In this document: positions 43,244 through 53,734 of the stretch, in pieces
Layout: every line of letters begins with the position of its first letter
Numbering within the stretch: position 1 is the stretch's first letter
From: Aradus depressus
Taxonomy: Eukaryota > Arthropoda > Insecta > Hemiptera > Aradidae
Assembly (NCBI GenBank): GCA_963662175.1
Contig: OY759221.1
Span: 16,582,027-16,646,026 of the forward strand
Direction of reading: 5' to 3'
Length of the DNA: 64,000 nucleotides
Position numbers and translations under genes: made by a program
The notes under the pieces: model-generated
Databases searched by the model: none
Told to the model about the DNA's origin: nothing
What the model saw: the letters and a program-made list of their open reading frames with translations, nothing else

Positions 43244-43759
43244 CTAGACAAACAGAGGAGCGTATCTGACGATCCTGGTAAGAGAAGCGGCAGGGTTTTG
43301 TGAGTAGATAGGAGGTCTGATGGGCTCCACATCGGTGTACTGGAGACTGGCCAAGTACCCAGACGGCCTCTCCCCGTCCTGATCGTTGCTCTGTCTATAC
43401 TCCTGGTTCCTAGATTGTTGTCCTCCCAGATACTCCCTCAGCTGGTCCACAGAGATCACATTCAACTGTGCCGACTGTCCTGGCTGCTCACTTGGAGCAC
43501 CCTGGTTGTCTCTAGGCTCCACTGGCAGATATCCCTGCTGCGGCTGACTCACCTCTCCACCTGCTTGTTGTTGTACAAGACGTCCTTTCAGCTGATCAAC
43601 AGCTACATAGTGCACCTGACCTGGGATCAACTGTTCTTGACCTCTTTGTCCGTTCTGTTGAGCGTACTGTCCAGTCTGACTTGATTCTGCACCCTGGGCA
43701 GAATAATATCTTCCGCTGGTTTGGGCGTTCTGCTGATTGTACTGGAAGCTGTTGGCATT
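43244..43759 (-). CDS. Exon 4: terminal Gln-rich exon
   Basis: The exon has 171 codons plus TAG after acceptor TTTCCTTTCAG. It holds two copies of a hydrophobic-VDQL module in a Gln-rich background. The C-terminal PIYSQNPAASLTRIVRYAPL is the only conserved-looking, low-Gln stretch. A LINE fragment (to 43201) lies about 40 bp past the stop. Confidence 0.8.
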   Translation of the reverse strand, partial: NANSFQYNQQNAQTSGRYYSAQGAESSQTGQYAQQNGQRGQEQLIPGQVHYVAVDQLKGRLVQQQAGGEVSQPQQGYLPVEPRDNQGAPSEQPGQSAQLNVISVDQLREYLGGQQSRNQEYRQSNDQDGERPSGYLASLQYTDVEPIRPPIYSQNPAASLTRIVRYAPLFV

Positions 43760-46700
43760 CTGAAAGGAAAACAAATTATATTATCAATTCCATTTATACT
43801 CAAACAGCTAGATCAATACTATTTGAATTCTCATAGAAGTATAACATAAGAAAAGAGAGCAAACGGTGGTCCGAAATATTACGAAGGAGGCAAATATATT
43901 CTTCTCTTATATTTAGTCAACGTAAAGGAGAAAAATATACTGAATTACTTCAGAATTAATGCTAAATATTTTTTAAGGGACTAAAGGGATTCAAACAAAA
44001 TATTCTTATAAGATTTGTGAGACCAACTGGCTGAAGGGAGGTGGGTTTCAGGGGTGGGGTTCAATTCAAAACCCTAATAACTGCCGATGTAATGAAATTT
44101 CGAGACAAACTTTAGTATGAGAATTTAGGAGCCCTTATGTAAGTCAACTGTTGAATATTAGCGTAAACGGTCGACTGGTTTGGAGGGGGAACGAAAAGTT
44201 AATTGATTACCGCGGACCTTGAGCCACACGGCGATTTGCCCATCTCTGATCTATATACCCTTTACCTGTGCCACTTGGCTGTTCTGCTGGTTGGTCTGTT
44301 GTGTGGTGGTGCTCCCTCCCTGTCCGCCAGCTCTGAGAGGAGCGCTGGTGTACTGAACACGCTGCAGTCTTCCGTCAGGAAGATACACATGGTAGACACC
44401 TCTTTCGGAACCCTCCACCTGTCTTAATCGCTCCATCACTTGTTCGTTTACACTTTCCAAGTTTTGGGATTCATCCTAAGAAAAAAACAAAAAAAAACAA
44501 GCTAGGCTGTAAGTTCGTTCATGAAATAGGTTGGAGAAGCGGGATACAGGCACATTCTTCTGTCTGTTTCAATAACATCGGCCGTATTTTACATTTTCGA
44601 ATATATAAAAAAGGATAACACATTGTGATAATTAAAAACATGTAATAAAAAAAATATTAATAATTAATAATAAAATTAATTGATAAATAATAAAAATATT
44701 TTCACATTTCTTGTAGAAATTGTTTGCTGGTCTTCTTCTAAATTTCTACAATAATTTTCGAAAAGGTTTCTAATAAAAATATATAGAAAAGTTATGATGT
44801 GCGATTTTGAAGAAAATGCATGTATGTAAAAAAAAAAAAAAGAAATTATTTCATTAATCACTTCTAATAGGTTAGGTTAGGTTATATGACTCATCCCGGG
44901 CTTTAACTACGAGGTCATATCGCCTACTACCAGAGCGCTTTTTTGTCACTCTGGTGGACATGAGCCCGACTCTACTGTGGGAGTCCTAAATTTTGCCTAC
45001 CCTACATTTTTATTCACTTAGGGTAGGGGTCCTTAACGAGTACCTGACATCGTACAGGCTCGGGACCATCGCTTAACGTCCCAACCGCAGGACGGCGTGC
45101 TTAAGTTTATTTTTCCTCCCAGATAAAATAAACTAAGAGCCTCGGTCGGGTTACGAACCTATGATCTTGAGCTCAGCAGACAAGCACGCATACCACTGAG
45201 CTACCGGCGCCCTCTTTATTTGTTCTTTGCTCATCTACGTACTTAACCCTAACACTGCTCTCACTTGACTGTTTTAACACTACATGATGTGTCTTGCTTC
45301 ATCTCTCTCACTCAGACTGTCTTAACACTAACACTACTCTCCTTAGACAGTGCTTCTCTATATAAAACAACTGACTGATGACATTTTTTAAACAAAAGCG
45401 GTTCGGTTTCCTAAAATCATTTATTTATGTATCCTAAAAATTTTGAATAAATTGAGTACAATGTACTAGAATAAATAAATAAATGTACTAGCAATTTACT
45501 AGAATAAATTCAGTTCAATGTACTAGCTACACCCCAGCACGAATTTATCAATAACTTTTCGCTCTTCCTCCAAAACTTAATCGACCGTTTGGGCTAATAA
45601 TCAATAGTTGACTTGTATCGATACATTTATTCTATCGGGAGTTATCATGCTCACAGACGGACAGACGCATTGCATATCTTCCTATATACCTTTATATTTT
45701 TCGCATCTCTATTATACTCACAATTTAAATAAGCTTCAGAAAAATAGTCATATTTTCCACTATATAAATGCACTAATTGGAAATTTTGAAAATCTCAATC
45801 AGATTTTCCATTCGCAAAATCATTTGCATGAAAAAGGATAGAAATCGGAACGCATGTTAAATTATCTGATAAGTTAACATTTCCAAAAACACACAGAAAT
45901 TCCGCAGTTCCGTCATAAACAACAACACAATCTACGTATTTTGTGTTTGCTCCTGAACCTCAAAAAAAATAATTAAATGTTCTTTGAAAGGAATAACACG
46001 TTTTATTTCGTAGATAGAACTCCCTCCCGGGGCCATGGATGTCTTTAATAATTATATATAACACATTGACATGCACCGTACATAAAGCCAAAAAAATAAA
46101 AAAAAAAAAAAAAAAAAAAGCGAATGGTCCAGTCTTTGTTTATTTATATTCACTAATTTATTTATTAATGTCCTAACAGCTGTTTATATGAAAACTTCTA
46201 CATTTTAGCTGTTTTCATAAGGAAAATAAACACTTCTTCGATTCTTTTCTTTAAAAAAATTATTATTAATGATAGAATATTTTAATAATTATAATGTGTG
46301 TATTTTTTACATCACAACATAAAGGAATTAATTTTTTTAATGTCCAACCCTACTTCTTGAAAGTAATAGTACAATAAAAAAATATAAAATTAAACTAAAA
46401 TGTTTATGTTAGAATCTCTACTCGGAAACCGATATTTTTTTTTCTTATTGTTGACAAGAAACAACAAATTTGGGTGACATATACAGAAACATTATTTTAT
46501 ACTTAGCTTTCATTTTTATTTTTTGGTAGACTTTCTCTTCATATATTCTCCTTTCTGTTTAATATTTATTATTATTGATATCATTATGTTTTATTAATAA
46601 TATATTCACGCGATTATTTTATTTCTATTATTTATTCATTTATTTATTTGTTTATTATATTTTTACTATATCTTGCATAGAGGAATTATTATTTATTTAT

Positions 46701-49700
46701 TGCATTTCATTTTTACTATTATTGTTACAACCATGTTTATGTTGTATCTTGATGTATATATTTTAAATAAATATTATTTATTATCATTACTCTACTTACG
46801 TTCCTGGCTGGTCCATACTGGGAGGGAAGTACCAGGAGCGCTCCTTGTGGTCTTGTACCTGAGGGCGGGTAAGGGGCAACACTTGCTAAAGAGGCTGCGA
46901 TTAAAGCAACAACAACCAAAAATACCTGGAAAAATAGCAAGGATTCTCGTAATTTAAAAGAATAAATAAAAAAATATGTAAAAAAACAACTTTTCAATTA
47001 CTTAATAAGTTCAAAAACGCGGACATTGTGAAAACTTGTAATAATTAAATAAATTTATTTTTGGAAAATTGTCTATTTTCCATCTTCAAAAAAGAAGTTT
47101 GTTTTATTTATTTATTACCAGTTTTCACAATATGTCTGCGTTTCACAACATAAATGGTTTAATGAATAGTGCATCAAACGTGCTACCAAATTGTGGAATA
47201 GGAAGTATTTAAAAAAATATTTTCTTTTTAGTTTTATAATATTTTATTAGACACTCAAAAGAAAATCCATTTCTGTTTCTATAAAATTTACTTCAAAAGT
47301 TTCATGTTAACAATTTGTTTTGATGCATTAAAGAGTTCTGTAGAGTTCTGAATCATTATGTACTACAATCGTAGAGATATACTGAAAATTTTTATAATAT
47401 GGTGGCTTTTAAAGTGTTGTGTCAACCCCACTGCCGATGACAAAAAAAAAATCAGTTAAAAACATAAAATAAAACAGTTCATATTGTGTAATTCTCAAAG
47501 CAATTCTTGTTCAATGTATTTTTAATGAGCTATTTTCGCTAATATTTTCAGATTTTTGGTCTAATAATTTCGGAAAGAGGATAGAATTTTATTATATCTT
47601 TGAAAGCAAATTCGCTTTTTTTTTTCAACCCCTTCCTACATGAATGGAGAGCTACCTTAAAATCAGTATTTTTTACTTCCCCAGCTAAAGGGAAAGTTAA
47701 GTTATCGAACAGAAATTCGAAGTCCGGAATTTCATGATTCCAAACACGAAAAAACAAAAATGCTGTCTGTGTAAATGTTAAAATGATAACTCCAGATGAA
47801 ATGAATGTATAGAGACGAAATTTTTTATGTGTATCCAGAATTCCATAAGGACAACACCTATTAATTTTCAGCCAAATCTAACAAAGGGGAGGAAGGGCTT
47901 AGGGAAAAGTTTCAACACCAAAACTCTAATAACTATTGTAAGAAATGTATGATAACTGCCGATTGAATATATATATATTTTTATATGTCAATCCTGACCC
48001 CAAAAGGACGACGCCTATTGATTTTTAGCGGAATCAGCCGAAGGGAAAGAGGGGGATCAGTGAAAGAGAATATGAAATTTCATGTCGATACGTTCATTTC
48101 ATCGGCAGTAAATGGGTATTTTGAGTAATTTCATCCCCTTTTCTCTTCTACAGAGTTTTGAATTCACACATGAAACTTTCTGTCGATACATTCATTCTAT
48201 CGCCGGTTATTAGATTTTTTGTGTCAAGCCTCCTCCCTAATTCCACCCTTCCTATCATTTGATTTGGCTGAAAATCAATAGGTGTCGTCGTCATCCGAAG
48301 GGAAGAGGGGGATCAGTGGAAGAGCGCAACACAAAAACCCCAATAACTGCTAATGTAATAAATATATCAACATGAACTTTTATAATTAAACTTAAAAATT
48401 GACCTATTGATTTTCAGTCAAATTGGCCAAAGGGGAGGGATTAATAGTGAATTTTAACACAAAAACTCCAATAACTGCCGTTGTAATGAATGTATCGATA
48501 TAACAATATAATAAATTAAAATCCCTATTAGACATATTACATTTTAGCCAAATCAATTCAATGGGGCTGTTCACAAACTACGTCACACGCCTGGGGGGGG
48601 GGGGGGGGGGGGGGGAAGCGGAGGGGGTTTATAACTTATGTCATGATTGTGACGGTGGGGGGGGGGGGGGGGGGGGGGGACTAAACAAAAAAATGATGTC
48701 ACTTTTATTATTACACTTTAAAATAAGGGCGTAGACAATTTTCCAAAAATTAATTTAATTAATGGCAAAACAAACATGTTGGCAGCAGTCATTACGTATT
48801 ACAAATTGTGAAGTGCAAAGACTCCAACTGTTGTAAACAATTTCGAAGTGGTCTTCTTAAAATTTTGCCGGATCGATTTCTTCCACCACCAGCACGTATT
48901 ATTCAAAACGGCGACAGTCTTTCGGTCAATTCAGAAAACGGAGAATTTTCTCGACTTTTCCTGAATTTGACATTGCAAAAAACTTTGTACCCTGAAGTTT
49001 TCAAGGAGCACAAGGAAGTTCCTCATGATATAGGGATGCCCATCTGTGCAAGGAGACATAAAACGGAAGACTTGCAAAAAGTGTGGCGTGTGCTTGGGGT
49101 CTTTGACATATTTAAAACGTCACTCGAAACAGTGCAATATGGAGGCACCGGTAGTTAAAGTTAGACCAGTTCGGTATGAAAAAATGACGTCACTTTGGGG
49201 GGGGGGGGGGGGGGGGGGGGGGGTCAATTAAATGTGACCAATGTGACAAGAGGGAGGGAGGGGGTTAAAAACACCTCAAAATTGCGTGACGTAGTTGGAG
49301 GGAGTGCACAAAGTTCAATGATTAACTCGTCCTGGGGAAGTACATTGCCGGGGATTTTCCAACGACTTTACTTTATGCCTGTCTTTCATATCACAAGACA
49401 GATCTACTTTTGAAAATTAATAGCAATCAGTGGTAAACTTTATGTGGGAGGACAGGGGCGTAGCCAGGATTTTGAGCAGGGGGGGGGGGGGGGGGCAAAG
49501 TTAGGCTACAAGGGTGGGGGTTATAGACTCCCGGGGGCACAGCCCGAAGTTTCCGTGGTGAGCGTTGCAGACTTTTTGTTATTAATTTGGGAGACTCGGA
49601 CCTCTAGAAGCTCCCCCTGAGGTAACCACTGACTAATACTTAAGTTGACTTTACATGAGCAACAAAGCGCAGCAAATGCACGCTGTGGTTTCTGTGCTTT

Positions 49701-50149
49701 TGGAATTAAATGACTCACACCCAATAGCGTGCATTTACTGCTGCTGCGCTTTGCATTTTTACTGCTCATATAAAATCAGCTTTAAGAGTATAAAATATAA
49801 CATAAATGACGATTTTGAGCTAGGAAATGAAATGATGGAATTCATGTAGATTTAAATAAATATATTATGACTTGTTTTGTACATGTACATTTATGTAACA
49901 GCTGATTGCTGATTTAGAAATCAGACGCAGGGGAAATTTGAAAATCCTATTGGTAACTTGCAAGCAAGCCATTTGATCTTGGGTTTTTGCTCTGACCAGG
50001 GGGGGGGGGGGGGGGGGGGGGCACGCGCCCCTGGAGGAGACTCAGACAGAGCGAAACTATAAGAGTTCCTCATTACTACTTGGAAACTCTAAATATAATA
50101 TATAATTAACAAACTAATGTAAGATAAGGAGGATCTGTCTCACCTTCAT
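43244..50149 (-). CDS. Secreted Gln-rich, cuticle-like protein, 4 coding exons
   Basis: Coding exons on the minus strand are 50149-50144, 46925-46800, 44475-44266 and 43759-43244, joining to 285 codons plus TAG. Each junction has GT donors (GTGAG, GTAAGT, GTAAAG) and pyrimidine-AG acceptors, and all three introns are phase 0, so the reading frame is continuous. Residues 1-19 form a signal peptide (MK, then a VFLVVVALIA core). Residues 70-86 fit G-x8-G-x6-Y, the first half of the Rebers-Riddiford chitin-binding consensus (GVYHVYLPDGRLQRVQY), but the ADExGY completion is missing. The rest is Gln/Ser-rich with two VDQL motifs 50 residues apart (168-171, 218-221) and ends in an aromatic/basic tail (TRIVRYAPLFV). 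Known families suggest an extracellular cuticle or matrix role; the exact family is inferred. The introns are 3218, 2324 and 506 bp and hold SINE-B, SINE-C, family A and two G-rich DNA elements. No AATAAA is visible just downstream. Confidence 0.85.
44030..44215 (+). repeat. Family A fragment in intron 3
   Basis: Ends AAAAGTTAATTGATTA about 50 bp from exon 3 of the cuticle-like gene. Confidence 0.75.
44266..44475 (-). CDS. Exon 3: R&R-like motif exon
   Basis: The exon has 70 codons between acceptor TTTTCTTAG and donor GTAAAG. It contains an acidic helix-like start (DESQNLESVNEQVMERL), the G-x8-G-x6-Y motif, then Gly/Gln/Thr-rich low-complexity sequence. Confidence 0.8.
44868..45215 (-). mobile_element. 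SINE-B in intron 2 of the cuticle-like gene
   Basis: Full-length minus-strand copy. The plus-strand tail reads AGGTTAGGTTAGG and the head has both boxes (B box slightly altered, GGTTACGAACC on the plus strand). Confidence 0.92.
45538..45665 (-). repeat. Family A fragment in intron 2
   Basis: AATTTATCAATAACTTTTCG and CGATACATTTATTCTATCGG. Confidence 0.65.
45994..46120 (+). mobile_element. SINE-C, 5'-truncated, in intron 2
   Basis: It starts at TTTTATTTCGTAGATAGAAC, keeps the CCATGGATGTC block, and ends in an A-rich tail. Confidence 0.8.
46800..46925 (-). CDS. Exon 2: signal-peptide core
   Basis: The exon has 42 codons between acceptor TTTTTCCAG and donor GTAAGT. It begins VFLVVVALIA, a hydrophobic core followed by a small-residue cleavage region (ASLASVA), then APYPPSG. 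The minus-strand open frame runs on into the upstream intron, so the ORF boundary alone would misplace the start. Confidence 0.8.
48563..49313 (+). mobile_element. DNA element with AACTACGTCAC inverted ends and long G runs
   Basis: The left end (CTGTTCACAAACTACGTCAC) and right inverted match (GTGACGTAGTT at 49286-49296) bracket about 750 bp placed inside a family A copy. It holds three pure G runs of 23, 23 and 27 bases (48593-48615, 48657-48679, 49197-49223). It lies in intron 1 of the cuticle-like gene. The superfamily is not clear. Confidence 0.6.
48808..49170 (+). pseudogene. Zinc-finger-like coding remnant within the G-run element
   Basis: The frame from 48808 gives CKDSNCCKQFRSGLLKIL and PDRFLPPPARI. 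An overlapping frame from 49046 reads CKKCGVCLGSLTYLKRHSKQ followed by C, a C2HC-type finger. One frameshift near 49050 joins them. It may be an element-encoded or captured host protein; I do not recognise the family. Confidence 0.45.
49453..50035 (+). mobile_element. CAGGGGCGTAGCC-type MITE, copy 2 (right end lost)
   Basis: It starts CAGGGGCGTAGCCAGG, the inverse of the right end of copy 1, then has a 17-base G run. The interior matches copy 1, and it ends in a 23-base G run (49999-50021) with the terminus truncated. It lies in intron 1 of the cuticle-like gene, about 110 bp from exon 1. Confidence 0.7.
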
Positions 50150-50184
50150 GTTGTGTTGTGGATGTCCAAGACGACTGTGATACT
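50144..50184 (-). CDS. Exon 1 of cuticle-like gene (5' UTR plus Met-Lys)
   Basis: The exon carries about 35 nt of 5' UTR from the putative TCAGT initiator at 50184, then ATGAAG (50149-50144), followed directly by donor GTGAG. A first exon coding only two residues of the signal peptide, with a phase-0 intron, is the usual arrangement of insect cuticular protein genes. The start is chosen because it is the only ATG that splices in frame to the hydrophobic exon 2. Confidence 0.8.
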
Positions 50185-50211
50185 GAAGAGACCCTTCTCT
50201 ATCAATATATA
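50182..50211 (-). promoter_or_regulatory. TATA box and arthropod TCAGT initiator
   Basis: On the minus strand TATATATT (50211-50204) lies 27 bp upstream of the A in TCAGT (50186-50182), which is the classic arthropod TATA/Inr layout. It sits 35 nt before the ATG of exon 1, as expected for a strongly expressed cuticle-type gene. The transcription start itself is inferred. Confidence 0.6.
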
Positions 50212-50584
50212 GGAAGGAGGACACCCTTGACCGAGCCCAGACGCTGGACAACAGAATATCAAGTGATCATATCGCAACCTAGTCTCGTATCTGTATTCGG
50301 TGCACTGCCACACGTCCCAGGCTTCACACTCCTCAACTCTACTGTTCGGCCTCCACTTGCCAACAATTGTTGAATGCAAACAGCTCCCTCACCTTGGCAC
50401 AAATAACATGCTGTTCTGAACAAAAATCGCACAAGAGATTAGGTCAAGTTATATTTAAACATCTTAGCTCTCGGTAGGGGCTGTCAGACCTACAGAGCGT
50501 AAGTCTTGTTGATGTGCATGCTGCATAAGTGTGTGTGTCGGACGGTTGAGCGCGCAGCGCACGCACACAACTGGTGTAATAATT

Positions 50585-50875
50585 TATAGATATGAAATTC
50601 CATATTTAAAGTCAAAACCCAATGAGGACATATCCTGTCAAATTTCAGCGATATCGGCAAAGGGAAGGGGGCTCAATTCAAAAACCCTTTTAACTGCTGT
50701 TATATTGAATTTATCGATACAAAATTTAGTATGTGGATTTAGGAGCCCCTCTGTAAGTCAACTATTGAATATTAGCTCAAAGGGTCGACTGGTTTTGGAA
50801 GAAGGGCGAAAGGTTAATTTAATAGTTTGTTCTGGGGAAGTACATTGGCGGTGATTAACTTACAATTATTTAGTG
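50585..50875 (+). repeat. Family A 3' part
   Basis: CATATTTAAAGTCAAAACCC to GTTCTGGGGAAGTACATTGG. Confidence 0.75.
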
Positions 50876-51057
50876 ATGAGAAAATTCAATTGATGATTGG
50901 AAAATTGTTGGTCAAACGCTTGATTTCTTCCAGTTTCGTTCCACCGTGCGTTGGTCCTGTTAGTTCAGTAGGACAGGTTCTCCTAAAAAAAATTTTTTAA
51001 ATCAGTCGGTGTAAATTGAGGAAAAGTAACACTTTTCTTCACTCTTCAACATTTGGT

Positions 51058-52185
51058 ATTAATAGTAAAGATATATTTGGAGTTAATAATAAAGATATAT
51101 TTGGTGTTAATAATAAAGATATATTTGGTGTTAATAGTAAAGATATATTTGGAGTTAATAATAAAGATATATTTGGTGTTAATAGTAAAGATATATTTGG
51201 AGTTAATAATAAAGATATATTTGGTGTTAATAATAAAGATATATTTGGTGTTAATAGTAAAGATATATTTGGAGTTAATAATAAAGATATATTTGGTGTT
51301 AATAGTAAAGATATATTTGGAGTTAATAATAAAGATATATTTGGTGTTAATAATAAAGATATATTTGGTGTTAATAGTAAAGATATATTTGAAGTTAATA
51401 ATAAAGATATATTTGGTGTTAATAATAAAGATATATTTGGTGTTAATAATAAAGATATATTTGGTGTTAATAGTAAAGATATATTTGGAGTTAATAATAA
51501 AGATATATTTGGTGTTAATAATAAAGATATATTTGGTGTTAATAATAAAGATATATTTGGTGTTAATAGTAAAGATATATTTGGAGTTAATAATAAAGAT
51601 ATATTTGGTGTTAATAGTAAAGATATATTTGGAGTTAATAATAAAGATATATTTGGTGTTAATAATAAAGATATATTTGGTGTTAATAGTAAAGATATAT
51701 TTGGAGTTAATAATAAAGATATATTTGGTGTTAATAATAAAGATATATTTGGTGTTAATAGTAAAGATATATTTGGAGTTAATAATAAAGATATATTTGG
51801 TGTTAATAATAAAGATATATTTGGTGTTAATAGTAAAGATATATTTGGAGTTAATAATAAAGATATATTTGGTGTTAATAGTAAAGATATATTTGGAGTT
51901 AATAATAAAGATATATTTGGTGTTAATAATAAAGATATATTTGGTGTTAATAATAAAGATATATTTGGTGTTAATAGTAAAGATATATTTGGAGTTAATA
52001 ATAAAGATATATTTGGTGTTAATAGTAAAGATATATTTGGAGTTAATAATAAAGATATATTTGGTGTTAATAATAAAGATATATTTGGTGTTAATAGTAA
52101 AGATATATTTGGAGTTAATAATAAAGATATATTTGGTGTTAATAATAAAGATATATTTGGTGTTAATAGTAAAGATATATTTGGT
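51058..52185 (+). repeat. 24-bp minisatellite, exactly 47 units
   Basis: The unit GTTAATA(A/G)T + AAAGATATATTTGG(A/T) repeats with no indels over 1128 bp. An AGT unit is nearly always followed by a GGA-linked AAT unit, forming 48-bp dimers mixed with 24-bp monomers (16 dimers, 14 monomers, 1 single). Because 24 is divisible by 3 and the unit lacks stops, frames of 380-400 codons stay open on both strands; these are not genes. Confidence 0.97.
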
Positions 52186-52195
52186 GTTAAATAAA

Positions 52196-52714
52196 AGAGG
52201 TTGAATATAATAATTATATTATAATAATTATTATTACAAGTAGGTGTATTATTGAGCATACATTTCTTTTAAAGTAGAACTAAAAAAAGAATGTTCTCCC
52301 AATAAAAAGTGAAAAATAAATAATTGAAACTTCATCATTTCGGAGTGGGGGAAAAAATAATTTAAGGTGTTATTTTTTGTTCTTATCAAGATATTTATCT
52401 GAGAAGTTATTGTCTTTTCTAGAAGCCCCCCCCCCACCCCTTGAAAAAAATTTCCTAATCTACATTTAATGAAGTATTGGCGAGAAACTTGCTTGAAATA
52501 AAAAGGAAAAAGATGGCTTCAGTGTCTTTTTGATGGGCAGAAAAACCAATGAACTGACTAATAAAATCCGTCTTCATTAGAGTAACAATTTAGAATTTAA
52601 TCTTTCTTTTTTTCACTCTAAATTATAATTTTTTTTTTAATAAAAAATATTAATAGTCAGTCTCTTTTGGTAAAATTAAGAAGGGTTGTGGGGTAGATTC
52701 AACCAACAGTAAGA
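52196..52714. other. No gene seen
   Basis: AT-rich flank of the minisatellite with a short C run at 52427. Confidence 0.4.
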
Positions 52715-52955
52715 TAAAAATCGTCGGTGACAAGTAATCAATTAAGTTTCTGCTCTCCCTCCTTAACCAATCTATCGTTTGGGATAAATAATATATAATA
52801 TAGATCAATAGTTGACTTCGATAGTGGCTTCTGAATCCTCATAACTAAATTTTGTGCCGATACATTCATTACATGGACAATTATTGGGGTTTTTGAATTG
52901 AGCCCATTTTCTGAACCCCCATTCCCTCCAGCCCATTCCGCTGAAATTAAAATAT
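52715..52955 (-). repeat. Family A fragment
   Basis: Minus-strand 3' half with GTGCCGATACATTCATTACA. Confidence 0.7.
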
Positions 52956-52987
52956 GACGTTATTTTGACTCATGCCCGGGCTTTAAC

Positions 52988-53734
52988 CAGTTCCGGATTA
53001 GCCCATGAGCAAATTAAGCAATTGCTTAGGGCACCATAAACAGCACCGAAAAAATATTTGCTAGCAAATGAAAGGCAAGGCTGATTGAAAACCCGCGCGT
53101 ATAATTGACTAGAGCAATGACCCGACTAGAAATTTAGGTTCGTTTTTCATAAAGTTCTAACTAGGACAACCGAGTCCTAATAAGGTCTGAATGTGATAAC
53201 CCTATAAGATCCTAGTTAGAAAGGTAACGCACATTCAACTTCGTTCCTTACGAGGACAGCCTAATTTATGGAACTAATAGGGACCTTACTCGAAGTAAAT
53301 CAGGACCTATAGGTTGTAAAAAAAATCTGTTTCCTAATGTGGACACAGCCCTGCGTATATTTTTATGCCTGATGGTATCGAACTGCACAGCGGAACGATC
53401 TTTTTCGAAATTGAAAATAATAAAAAATGAAAAAGGAACGACGATGCTGCAGGAAAGGCTCGATGCTTTATCAATATTATATATAGAGGCAGATATGCTA
53501 AAAACGTTGAACTTAAAAACTATTGTCCGTAAATTTAATGCCCGTAAAAGTCGCAAGTCGCATTTCAATAAATAAAAAAATGTATGCTTTGGTTTTTATT
53601 GCAATACCTACTCCATGTATCTCTTTCGTTTTTCGTACATATTCTAAGGTACGTAATGATCTAGTTTACTAGTGGATAGGGGGGCCCACAGACGTGGATT
53701 GCTTAGGGCATCAAGTAGTCTTAATCCGGCACTG
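52988..53734 (+). mobile_element. hAT element remnant inside SINE-B, perfect 8-bp TSD
   Basis: The ends CAGTTCCGGATTAG and inverted CTTAATCCGGCACTG are flanked by GCTTTAAC at 52980-52987 and 53735-53742, a sequence that belongs to the SINE. The 747-bp element retains a hAT C-terminal coding piece and an internal inverted repeat (TTCTAACTAGGA at 53154 and its complement near 53209). Confidence 0.87.
53339..53575 (+). pseudogene. hAT transposase C-terminal dimerisation fragment
   Basis: About 70 codons: ALRIFLCLMVSNCTAERSFS, then KLKIIKNEKG and RLDALSILYIEADML, ending in a basic tail. The ERSFSxLKxIK block and following Leu-rich helix are the hAT dimerisation signature. The N-terminal and catalytic parts are missing, so this is a remnant. 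Confidence 0.8.

Larger units (their letters stand above)
45216..47675. other. Intron sequence of the cuticle-like gene
   Basis: Apart from exon 2, AT-rich intron with SINE-C and family A pieces. TTGAAAACTTGTAATAATTA (near 47030) and an inverted echo near 47105 bracket a small palindromic segment. Confidence 0.5.
47676..49375 (+). repeat. Family A long copy in intron 1, split by G-run element
   Basis: 47676-48560 contains at least four modules (ATAACTNCCGATGTAATGAA type), some in inverse order around 48070-48300. The end GTCCTGGGGAAGTACATTGC is at 49330 beyond the inserted element. Confidence 0.75.

Noticed and set aside
49195..49413. ORF starting with poly-Gly
   Set aside because: Translated G homopolymer of the element at 48563-49313.
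51058..52185. CRISPR-like array
   Set aside because: Units are contiguous with no spacers, and the context is eukaryotic.
51016..52259. Three overlapping ORFs of about 380-406 codons
   Set aside because: All arise from the 24-bp minisatellite, whose unit length keeps frames open on both strands. No domain, composition or start context supports a protein.
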